NCBI GenBank assembly: GCA_964400735.1 | Contig: CAYNVQ010000015.1 | Span: 4,053-68,052 of the forward strand | Source of the DNA: CAYNVQ01 sp964400735 | Lineage (GTDB): Bacteria > Acidobacteriota > Aminicenantia > Aminicenantales > Aminicenantaceae | Direction of reading: 5' to 3' | Length of the DNA stretch: 64,000 nt | Position numbers and translations under genes: made by a program | Notes under the pieces: model-generated | Seen by the model: the letters and a program-made list of their open reading frames with translations, nothing else | What the model was told of the DNA's origin: nothing | The model's database searches: none | Part shown: positions 53,302-61,518 of the stretch, piece by piece | Layout of the letters: every line of letters starts with the position of its first letter | Position numbering within the stretch: the first letter of the stretch is position 1

Positions 53302-55512
53302 ATGAAGAACAAAGGCTATTTGAAAATCTCGATCTTGATATCCGTCGTTCTCTTCCTGACGGTGAGTATCGGACAAAGCACTCAAGGATCATATGTCTGG
53401 ACAAAGATGTTAAATACCCAGTTTGGATGGAGCATTTCGACTGATCAGTCAGGAAATATTTACACCACCGGAGATTTTAAGGGCACCGTGGATTTTGGCG
53501 CCGATTTCGGGACCACAGACACCAAGTCTTCTCTCGGATATTCCGATATCTTCGTCACCAGGATCAACGCCAATGGTTCTTACGGATGGACCAGGAGAAT
53601 GGGCGGGAACCTAGGTGATTATGGCCACGGCATTGCCACAGACAGAGCGGGAAATATCTATGTCACAGGATCGTTTGCCAGCTCAACGAATTTTGGCGCC
53701 GACTTCGGGGCCGTGGACATCAAGTCTCCCCTCGGATCTTTCGATATCTTCATCACCAGGATCAACCCGAACGGTTCCTATGGATGGACCAGACGAATAG
53801 GCGGAGTTGAGAGTGACGAAAGCTATGGCATCACCACAGACCCATCAGGCAGTGTCTATGTCACGGGGTATTTTAGTGGCTCCGTGGATTTTGGCGTTGA
53901 TTTCGGGACAGCGGATATCAATTCCTCTGCTGGAAACGAGGATATTTTCATCACCAGGATCAACGCTAACGGTTCTTATGGATGGACCAGGAGAATGGGT
54001 GGGCCTTCGGATGATAAGGGATTCTGCATCAGCACAAACCCTACAGGAAATATATATGTCTCAGGATATTTTGGGGATACTGTGAATTTCGGTGTCGATT
54101 TTGGGACCGAGGATATCAAGGCATCCGCTGGTTACGCTGATATTTTCATTACCAGGATCAACGCTAATGGCACCTATGGTTGGACCAGGAGGATGGGTGG
54201 ATCTGCAGCTGATGGAAGCTATGGCATCACTGCCGACCCGACGGGGAATGTATACGTTACAGGCTATTTTCCTACTGAAGTAAATTTCGGTGCCGATTTC
54301 GGGGCTGTAGACTCCAAGACGGCTGCAGGGATGAGCGACATCTTCATCACCAGAGTCAACGCCAACAGCGGCTATGGATGGACCCGGCGCATGGGCGGAA
54401 ATTCGTCCGACGTCGGAAACTGGATCACAACAGACTCATCCGGGAATGTCTATGTCACGGGAAAATTTTCTGACAGTGTAAATTTCGGAGCTGATTTCGG
54501 CGTGACAGACACCAAGACATCTGCCGGGAGCGATGATATTTTTATCGCTAAAATCAACGCTGACGGCGGGTACGGGTGGACCAGGCGGATGGGCGGAGCC
54601 TCAGGTGATGTAGGCTTCAGCATTACTGCAAGTCCAGCCGGAGATTTTTTTATTACAGGCTACTGTAATGGCACCGTCAATTTCGGTGCCGATTTTGGGG
54701 CTACAGACATCAAGACGTCTGGCGGCGGCAGGTTTAGCTACATAACAAAACTTGCGGTCCTTTTTCCTATCTACGATGGGCACGATTTCAACGGAGACGG
54801 ATCATCCGACGTTTCCGTCTGGCGGCCGTCGAATGGGAAATGGTACATCAAAGGAGCGGGGAGCTATACATGGGGTGTCAGCAACGATATTCCGGCAAAC
54901 GGTGATTACAATGGGAACGGAAAGACCGACATAGCTGTCTGGCGCCCATCGAACGGCAGATGGTACATCAAGGGTCTCGCAGGTTCTGTATGGGGGGCTG
55001 TTGGAGATATTCCTGTTCCCGGCAATTACAATGGGGATGTCAACGGGAAGACGGATATCGCTATGTGGCGGCCTTCGAACGGACGCTGGTACATCAAAGG
55101 CATGGGAAATTATGCCTGGGGTTCGGCTGGGGATGTCCCTGTTCCGGGTGACTATAACGGAGACGGAAAGACAGAAATAGCTGTCTGGCGGCCCTCCAAC
55201 GGCAGGTGGTATATCAAAGGGGCAGTCAGTTCTGCGTGGGGCACAGCCGGAGATATCCCGGTTCCTGCCGATTATAATGGAGACGGCAAAACGGATCTAG
55301 CTGTCTGGCGGCCGTCGAACGGATGCTGGTACATCAAAGGTATGGCAGGATCAGTATGGGGGATAGCAGGCGACATCCCTGCACCCGGTGATTACAATGG
55401 CAATGGCAAAACAAACATTGCCGTATGGCGGCCTGCGAACGGACGCTGGTACATCAAAGGCATAGGAGGCACCATCTGGGGCATCCTCGGCGATATCCCG
55501 CTGGTCCGATGA
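53302..55512 (+). CDS. Secreted seven-repeat FGADFG propeller with C-terminal WRPSNG domain (paralogue 1)
   Basis: A 736-residue exported protein. Signal peptide about 1-28. Seven repeats of about 59 residues follow, each with GNVYVTGYF, NFGADFGTTDTKSS, DIFITRINANGSYGW and WTRRMGG elements, an SBBP variant fitting a seven-bladed propeller. The shared C-terminal domain (54766 to the stop, six WRPSNG units, one with a two-residue VN insertion) ends GDIPLVR. The next gene is a close paralogue with the same seven-plus-six plan and the same insertion, so the pair arose by tandem duplication. AAGGGGAG precedes the ATG by 10 bases. Function unknown. Confidence 0.85.
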   Translation: MKNKGYLKISILISVVLFLTVSIGQSTQGSYVWTKMLNTQFGWSISTDQSGNIYTTGDFKGTVDFGADFGTTDTKSSLGYSDIFVTRINANGSYGWTRRMGGNLGDYGHGIATDRAGNIYVTGSFASSTNFGADFGAVDIKSPLGSFDIFITRINPNGSYGWTRRIGGVESDESYGITTDPSGSVYVTGYFSGSVDFGVDFGTADINSSAGNEDIFITRINANGSYGWTRRMGGPSDDKGFCISTNPTGNIYVSGYFGDTVNFGVDFGTEDIKASAGYADIFITRINANGTYGWTRRMGGSAADGSYGITADPTGNVYVTGYFPTEVNFGADFGAVDSKTAAGMSDIFITRVNANSGYGWTRRMGGNSSDVGNWITTDSSGNVYVTGKFSDSVNFGADFGVTDTKTSAGSDDIFIAKINADGGYGWTRRMGGASGDVGFSITASPAGDFFITGYCNGTVNFGADFGATDIKTSGGGRFSYITKLAVLFPIYDGHDFNGDGSSDVSVWRPSNGKWYIKGAGSYTWGVSNDIPANGDYNGNGKTDIAVWRPSNGRWYIKGLAGSVWGAVGDIPVPGNYNGDVNGKTDIAMWRPSNGRWYIKGMGNYAWGSAGDVPVPGDYNGDGKTEIAVWRPSNGRWYIKGAVSSAWGTAGDIPVPADYNGDGKTDLAVWRPSNGCWYIKGMAGSVWGIAGDIPAPGDYNGNGKTNIAVWRPANGRWYIKGIGGTIWGILGDIPLVR
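54766..55512 (+). repeat. C-terminal domain repeat, near-identical to 57060-57806
   Basis: This 747-bp segment and 57060-57806 are direct repeats with long identical stretches, and each contains six 120-bp tandem units. The distance between them (2294 bp) would allow recombination that fuses or deletes a gene. Confidence 0.85.
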
Positions 55513-55586
55513 ATCCTGAATGTCCGGTGTAAGCCGAATGCAAATTTTTCTCTTTGCCTATTTTCAAGGAGAAGGAGAAATTAACG

Positions 55587-57806
55587 ATGAGAATTAATTG
55601 CATCTTAGCTAAGTTAATTTTGGCATCCACTGTTTTATTCTTGACAGTAATTACCGGAGAAAGCTCTCATGGATCATATATTAAAACATATAGGGAAGGG
55701 GGATTGCTGCCTGATTCAGGTATCTCCACCGCTACAGACTTATCAGGAAACGTATATATCACAGGATATTTTCAGGGGACAGTGAATTTCGGCACTGATT
55801 TCGGCACCACAGACACCAAGACGTCAGCAGGGAATAATGATGTCTTCATCACCAGGATCAACGCGAACGGTTCTTATGGATGGACCAGGAGGATAGGCGG
55901 AACTTTGAATGATCAGAGCTTCGGTGTCACGACTGACCTAGCAGGAAATGTTTATGTTATAGGCGAATTTTATGACATCACGGATTTCGGTGCCGATTTC
56001 GGGACCGGTGATATCAAGTCCTCTGTCGGCGATTGGGATATCTTCATCACCAGGATCAACGCGAACGGTTCCTATGGATGGACCAGACGAATAGGTGGAA
56101 TTGCGCAAGATAGAGGCTATGGCATCACGACTGACCTAGCGGGAAATGTCTATGTTACAGGCGAATTTCGTGACATCGTGGATTTCGGCAACGATTTCGG
56201 TACCGGTGATATCAAGTCCTCTGCTGGCTCAGAGGATATTTTCATCACCAGGATCAACACGAATGGTTCCTATGGATGGACCCGGCGCATGGGCGGGCCT
56301 TCGAGTGATGGAGGAAAATGTATCACCACAGACCCTACAGGAAATATATATATCTCTGGTTATTTTGGGAATACAGTGGATTTCGGCGCCGATTTCGGGA
56401 CCGGTGATATCAAGTCATCAGCTGGTTACGCGGACATTTTCATCACCAGAATCAACGCGAATGGTTCCTATGGATGGACCCGGCGCATGGGCGGAGGTGT
56501 GGGTGATTGGGGATACGACATAACTACCGACCCTTCAGGAAATGTCTATGTCACTGGATATTTTACGAGTACAGTGAATTTCGGGGCTGATTTCGGGGCT
56601 GTAGATACCAAGACCTCTGCAGGAGGCTATGATATTTTCATCACCAGAATCAACGCTCACAGCGGTTACGGTTGGACCCGGCGCATGGGCGGAGGTGAGA
56701 GTGATTTGGGATACGGAATCGTTACAGACCTCTCAGCAAATGTTTATGTCACAGGATATTTTCGGCAAACTGTTAACTTCGGTGCCGATTTCGGGGCCGT
56801 AGACACAAAAACCTCTGCCGGATCTGAAGATATCTTTGTTACTCAAATTAACGCTCACGGCGGGTACGGGTGGACGCGGCGCACGGGCGGAGGTGCGGGT
56901 GATTGGGGATACGACATAACTACCGACCCTTCAGGAAATGTCTATGTCACTGGATATTTTGCGGGCTCCGTAGATTTTGGCTCTGATTACGGAACAACAG
57001 ACACCAAGATATCCTATGGGGCGTCTGACATTTTTACGACAAAACTGGCGGTACTTCCACCGATTTTCGACGGACACGATTTCAACGGAGACGGATCATC
57101 CGACGTCTCCCTCTGGCGGCCGTCGAATGGACGCTGGTACATCAAAGGATTGGGGAGCTATACCTGGGGTGTCAGCAACGATATCCCGGTAAACGGTGAT
57201 TACAATGGAAACGGAAAGACCGACATAGCTGTCTGGCGGCCTTCGAACGGCCGTTGGTACATCAAAGGTCTCGCAGGTTCTGTTTGGGGAGCTGGCGGAG
57301 ATATTCCTGTTCCCGGCAATTACAATGGGGATGTCAACGGAAAGACGGATATCGCCGTGTGGCGGCCGTCGAACGGACGCTGGTACATCAAAGGTATGGG
57401 AAATTTTGGCTGGGGTGCGGCCGGGGATGTCCCTGTTCCGGGTGACTATAACGGAGATGGAAAGACGGAAATAGCGGTCTGGCGACCCTCCAACGGCAGG
57501 TGGTATATCAAAGGGGCAGCCAGTTCTGCGTGGGGCACAGCAGGAGATATCCCGATTCCTGCCGATTATAATGGAGACGACAAAACGGATATCGCTGTAT
57601 GGCGGCCGTCGAACGGACGCTGGTACATCAAAGGTATGGCAGGATCAGTATGGGGGACTTCAGGCGACATCCCAGCACCCGGTGATTACAATGGCAATGG
57701 CAAAACAAACATTGCCGTCTGGCGGCCATCTAACGGCAGATGGTACATCAAAGGCATAGGAGGCACCATCTGGGGCATCCTCGGTGATATCCCGCTGGTG
57801 CGATGA
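55587..57806 (+). CDS. Secreted seven-repeat FGADFG propeller with C-terminal WRPSNG domain (paralogue 2)
   Basis: A 739-residue paralogue of the preceding gene. Signal peptide about 1-30 (CILAKLILASTVLFLTV). Seven FGADFG / FITRINANGSYGWTRR units, then the shared six-unit domain from 57060 to the stop, ending GDIPLVR. The two C-terminal domains differ by few residues, and long stretches of DNA are the same, whereas the seven N-terminal units vary more between the paralogues. The ATG at 55587 follows AAGGAGAAGGAGAAATTAAC; an earlier ATG at 55554 would place that ribosome site inside the gene. Confidence 0.85.
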   Translation: MRINCILAKLILASTVLFLTVITGESSHGSYIKTYREGGLLPDSGISTATDLSGNVYITGYFQGTVNFGTDFGTTDTKTSAGNNDVFITRINANGSYGWTRRIGGTLNDQSFGVTTDLAGNVYVIGEFYDITDFGADFGTGDIKSSVGDWDIFITRINANGSYGWTRRIGGIAQDRGYGITTDLAGNVYVTGEFRDIVDFGNDFGTGDIKSSAGSEDIFITRINTNGSYGWTRRMGGPSSDGGKCITTDPTGNIYISGYFGNTVDFGADFGTGDIKSSAGYADIFITRINANGSYGWTRRMGGGVGDWGYDITTDPSGNVYVTGYFTSTVNFGADFGAVDTKTSAGGYDIFITRINAHSGYGWTRRMGGGESDLGYGIVTDLSANVYVTGYFRQTVNFGADFGAVDTKTSAGSEDIFVTQINAHGGYGWTRRTGGGAGDWGYDITTDPSGNVYVTGYFAGSVDFGSDYGTTDTKISYGASDIFTTKLAVLPPIFDGHDFNGDGSSDVSLWRPSNGRWYIKGLGSYTWGVSNDIPVNGDYNGNGKTDIAVWRPSNGRWYIKGLAGSVWGAGGDIPVPGNYNGDVNGKTDIAVWRPSNGRWYIKGMGNFGWGAAGDVPVPGDYNGDGKTEIAVWRPSNGRWYIKGAASSAWGTAGDIPIPADYNGDDKTDIAVWRPSNGRWYIKGMAGSVWGTSGDIPAPGDYNGNGKTNIAVWRPSNGRWYIKGIGGTIWGILGDIPLVR

Positions 57807-58019
57807 ATTTCGAACAATCGAGGAAGAGAAGCATGTCTCAGAATTATTGCGATAAGCCGAACTTTCGATCCTGGTGATCTGCCGGTGGTGAGATAAATCT
57901 AACCGGCATGAAATCCTTTGCTCCTTTCCTTCACCCCGAAATTAAATAGAAACAGGCTAAATTCGTTCGATGACGCGACAAAAGACCTGGATATTCCCTT
58001 CGTTCGATAGCTTCCTATC

Positions 58020-58916
58020 TTACAAAGTTATTTTCAAGCCGAGCTGCAAGCGGAAGCCAGAGAAATCGAGAGAGGCCTTCCTCACGTTTCTGTAAGCCGG
58101 CGACTCAAGCGGCCCCTTCAATATTTTCACTTCAGAATACCAATCCAATCCCATATACGTAAAATCCTGCTCATAGTAGTAAAGACTACCCCTATAAAAA
58201 TCTGTCCAACCTCCTGAATTCACATAATCGTATTCACCCTTCAGTTCTTTTATTTCAGCATATCTTCCTGATGCCTGGACAACGACAGCCATATTTTTTA
58301 GAAAATTATATTCCAATCCAACCCCGCCGTGAACGCCGAATCCCTGCCCCTTGGCTGACTGCTCGGTTCTTTCCTGCCAAGTCCCTATCAATCGCTGAGA
58401 ATAAACGTCAGACCATCTTCCAAAATAGTATCCCAGGCCTGCGGTCACAAAAATCTTGACCCTGGAGAAAAAGGGAAAGGTGTAATATGCGCTCAATGTC
58501 AAAGGAACCGCGCTTATCTCGGCCTCGTGGGTCATGTCTACCTGACCGGCTCGAGATTCGATAAATATCCGGCTCGAGTCCCCCCCTTGCTTTCCCCATA
58601 TATGCCCTGTACCGATGCCAAGACTCAGACGGGGTGTGAAAGATACGATGAATTCGCCCTCAATTTCCGGGCTTGCTCCTATTTTTTCGAATCTCCCTTG
58701 AACATCATTTCCCATCAGGCTTCCCAGCTCTTTTTGGAGCCTGTTCGCTTGATCGACGGATGTGTTCCAGTCTCCGACCGCAAGGCAGCTTATCCCCCCA
58801 GTGAATTTGAGATGAAAATGAAACCCTTTTTCTGGAATCTGCCCAGCGAATGTCTGGTTTCCGACCGACAGGGCTGAAAGGAAAATGACAACGACTTTTA
58901 TCAATCGTTTCCGCAA
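58020..58916 (-). CDS. Outer-membrane beta-barrel protein
   Basis: A 298-residue protein with a signal peptide (about 1-24, ending TFAGQ). Alternating strands follow that fit an 8- to 10-stranded barrel of the OmpX/OprF-N/OmpA-like porin superfamily: FSLGIGTGHIWGKQ-like turns (LSLGIGTGHIWG), VPLTLSAYYTFPFF, IFVTAGLGYYFGRW, GFGVHGGVGLEYNFLKNMAVVVQ (in blocks) and the last strand FRLQLGLKITL. The chain ends in Leu rather than the usual Phe, which is tolerated. The only start is a TTG at 58916 with a weak AAGAG ribosome site, or a second TTG at 58904. It lies 227 bases downstream of the protease gene on the same strand, with nothing recognisable between. Function unknown. Confidence 0.75.
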   Translation of the reverse strand: MRKRLIKVVVIFLSALSVGNQTFAGQIPEKGFHFHLKFTGGISCLAVGDWNTSVDQANRLQKELGSLMGNDVQGRFEKIGASPEIEGEFIVSFTPRLSLGIGTGHIWGKQGGDSSRIFIESRAGQVDMTHEAEISAVPLTLSAYYTFPFFSRVKIFVTAGLGYYFGRWSDVYSQRLIGTWQERTEQSAKGQGFGVHGGVGLEYNFLKNMAVVVQASGRYAEIKELKGEYDYVNSGGWTDFYRGSLYYYEQDFTYMGLDWYSEVKILKGPLESPAYRNVRKASLDFSGFRLQLGLKITL

Positions 58917-59143
58917 TTCAATCTCTTCGACCTTTTTCGCTCGAATAACAGAATCACCTGCGGGCGTGTGCCATCTGAAGCAGAAAGGCCGCCCCTCTTC
59001 ATTGTCATATCTCGACTTCTGAGATAAACCGCTCTCCGACAGGAAAAGACGGTACAGAACGCTGGTCTTTCCGTCTCACTCGAAGCCGCTTTTTACAGCA
59101 GCCTCTCTCATGATTTTTGGATTTAGGGAATTATCCTATGGGT

Positions 59144-59884
59144 TTATCTCACCACTGGTATATCGCCTGTCGTACCCCAAGTGACTCCTGCCAGTCCCTT
59201 GACAAACCACCGGCCGTTCGACGGCCGCCAGACGGCGATATCTGTAGTTGCATCCGCGTTGTAGTTTCCTGGAGCGGGGATGTCTCCGGCTGTACCCCAA
59301 GGAGTACTCGCAGCACCGAAAATATACCAACGCCCGTTGGATGGACGCCACACAGCCCTGTCTGCCGTGCCGTCTCCGTTGTAATCACCGGGCACAGGAA
59401 TGTCTCCCAGGGTTCCCCATGCAAAAGAGCCCACTCCCAGTATGAACCACCTTCCATTTGATGGTCGCCAGATCGCCGCCTCGGCTTTTCCGTCATGATT
59501 GTAGTCTCCGGGTACAGGGATGTCGCCTGCTGTGCCCCATGCAGAAGCCCCTATGCCCTTGATGTACCATCTCCCGTTCGACGGCCGCCAGACAGCCATA
59601 TCCGTTTTGCCATCTCCATTATAATCGGCAGGAACCGGGATATCTCCTGCTACGCCCCATGCAGCGCCCCCGACGCCCTTGATGTACCATCTTCCGTTCG
59701 ACGGCCGCCAAACGGCCATGTCAGTCTTTCCGTCGCCGTTGTAATCGCCGTTAACCGGAATATCGCCATCAGCGCCCCATGCAGCGCCTCCAACGCCCCT
59801 GACGTACCATCTTCCGTTCGATGGTCTCCATACGGTCATATCCGTCACATTATCGCCATTGAAGTCGTGTCCGTCGAACACGAA
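59144..59884 (-). repeat. 120-bp tandem repeats coding six WRPSNG units
   Basis: Six units of 120 bp, in step with the protein repeat; for example the TTCGACGGCCGCC stretch recurs near 59577, 59697 and, with one change, 59817. Neighbouring units are much alike at the DNA level, so copy number could change by slippage, yet all six such domains in the window keep six units. Confidence 0.85.
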
Positions 59885-61297
59885 TCGATGGTTCTTGGTA
59901 TGGGCCCGGATGGCAACATCGAAAGGCGTTCCTGGAATCGCTATCGAGCCCTCTAACCAAGTTCCTGTTCCCCCATTATGGCTGATATAAGTCTTATTGG
60001 TTTCGATGGGAGCCAGTTTATCCCTAGGGACAGGCAATCCATATCCAGAGGTAAGGAATTGAATCACGACCACGAATTCGTCCCCTCCGTTCACCCAGAC
60101 CGGGGCAGATAAGTCGACAGAATAATAACCCGCATAATCGCAGGTAACGGGATGAGGGCCATATAAAAGGTTAGAGAGGGCCGAACCATCAAAATTATCA
60201 TAGATATAGATGTTGGCTGTCATGCTGTCATCCACGGCCCAAAAATCCACGGCCTGGATGGCTTCGGCCCTGGTAGCCGTAAACCTGACAAGTCCCCAGG
60301 CTTCGGCGTTGTTATAGCCTACCATACCGTTCCAACCACCTTCATCGTAATGATGGAGTGTTCCCGACATCTCCATGGTGTCATACTGCCTGTAGGATAA
60401 AATCGTATTCGTTCCTTCTCCGATGCGGGCAGAGCCGTAAGCGATATAGAAGTAGCCGTTGTCTCCCCAGCCCGTCCCCCAGCTGTTTTTGCAGATCCAG
60501 GCTCCCGTGCCTCCGGCGTGCGGCATGGTATCGTCCCAACCGACAATGAGCACCGCATGGTTAGTCTCGTCCGATCCAGTGTAATAAGCGACATAGCTGC
60601 CATCATAGGTTTTGAATCCGGGGAAACTGGCGTACATGGTCGTGTAGCAAGGCCCATGGAGATAGACATAATTTTTGATAATAGCCTCATTTTCCGGCAA
60701 GAGCCTCCACTGAGAGACCTGTTTGATCCGGGTGCAGGTCTCCTTACAGACTCCCGTATCCCAGGCGTGATAAGGATCACAGTATTCCTCGACTGCACCC
60801 TTCCTCGTAAAATAATTTGTGGAAGCCAAAGCATTTCCACCGGTGCAATCTTTCCCAGCATAGTTACATTCCTTCAGATTTTCTTCTGAAAAATCATAGA
60901 TCCTGAAGGGAGAACCGACATCCGTTCCGGCTATCCGGATCGGATCTTCATTATTCAACAAGATAATCGATTCAAAATTGCCTATAGCTGCAAAAGCCCA
61001 GCAGCTTCCACATATGCTTTGATCCTTAGCTGGCGTCACCCCATTGTGATTCCGCCAATCCCAGCTGGAGGGGGCATACACATCCCTAAGATCTGTTTTG
61101 GCTTCTTTCAGATGGCTGATATCCATAGGAAAAGGTATCAAGCCGAAATGTTCGGTGGGCGGATTCAGAACAGCAGGGTTCACAGGACTTTGCCTCAATT
61201 TTGGATTCTGTTGACTACCGAGGGGAAAACCGCTCAATAGAAAAACACAGATCACCGCGGCTGCTAAGTATGACCATTTATTCTTGAGAATATTCAT
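59144..61297 (-). CDS. Secreted papain-family (C1A) cysteine protease with C-terminal six-repeat WRPSNG domain
   Basis: A 717-residue exported protease. Signal peptide about 1-28, a short pro-region, then the C1 domain: Gln-Cys region KDQSICGSCWAF with catalytic Cys99, His247 in NHAVLIVGWDD and Asn271 in CKNSWGTGWGDNGYF. All three catalytic residues are in place, so it should be active. Residues about 290-470 form a lectin-like beta domain (AIQAVDFWAVDDSMTANIYIY). The shared domain runs from 59884 to the stop: six 40-residue WRPSNGRWY units, ending GDIPVVR. The start at 61297 follows AAGGAGGTCAGCGAC; an upstream ATG at 61348 is rejected for lack of such a site. It could process the neighbouring surface proteins with the same tail or degrade outside protein. 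Confidence 0.92.
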   Translation of the reverse strand: MNILKNKWSYLAAAVICVFLLSGFPLGSQQNPKLRQSPVNPAVLNPPTEHFGLIPFPMDISHLKEAKTDLRDVYAPSSWDWRNHNGVTPAKDQSICGSCWAFAAIGNFESIILLNNEDPIRIAGTDVGSPFRIYDFSEENLKECNYAGKDCTGGNALASTNYFTRKGAVEEYCDPYHAWDTGVCKETCTRIKQVSQWRLLPENEAIIKNYVYLHGPCYTTMYASFPGFKTYDGSYVAYYTGSDETNHAVLIVGWDDTMPHAGGTGAWICKNSWGTGWGDNGYFYIAYGSARIGEGTNTILSYRQYDTMEMSGTLHHYDEGGWNGMVGYNNAEAWGLVRFTATRAEAIQAVDFWAVDDSMTANIYIYDNFDGSALSNLLYGPHPVTCDYAGYYSVDLSAPVWVNGGDEFVVVIQFLTSGYGLPVPRDKLAPIETNKTYISHNGGTGTWLEGSIAIPGTPFDVAIRAHTKNHRFVFDGHDFNGDNVTDMTVWRPSNGRWYVRGVGGAAWGADGDIPVNGDYNGDGKTDMAVWRPSNGRWYIKGVGGAAWGVAGDIPVPADYNGDGKTDMAVWRPSNGRWYIKGIGASAWGTAGDIPVPGDYNHDGKAEAAIWRPSNGRWFILGVGSFAWGTLGDIPVPGDYNGDGTADRAVWRPSNGRWYIFGAASTPWGTAGDIPAPGNYNADATTDIAVWRPSNGRWFVKGLAGVTWGTTGDIPVVR

Positions 61298-61469
61298 GTC
61301 GCTGACCTCCTTAATCTGGCTTTCAAAAAAACAAAAATATCTCGACACTCAAGACCTATGTCATTTCTCACCCCCTACGATTATAAATTGGCAGCTCTTT
61401 GAAATGAATTTTTTCGGACCCAGGATTGCTTCCCTTCCTTCTTGAACAATCATGCTATTTGCTAATGAA

Positions 61470-61498
61470 TCAATATCATACAAAAAATGCTTTGTCAA
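61470..61498 (-). promoter_or_regulatory. Possible promoter of the papain-family protease gene
   Basis: On the minus strand TTGACA (61498-61493), a 17-base spacer and TATTGA (61475-61470). The leader would be about 165 bases, with no gene in it. Confidence 0.4.
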
Positions 61499-61518
61499 AA
61501 GGAATTTAGAATTCTGTC

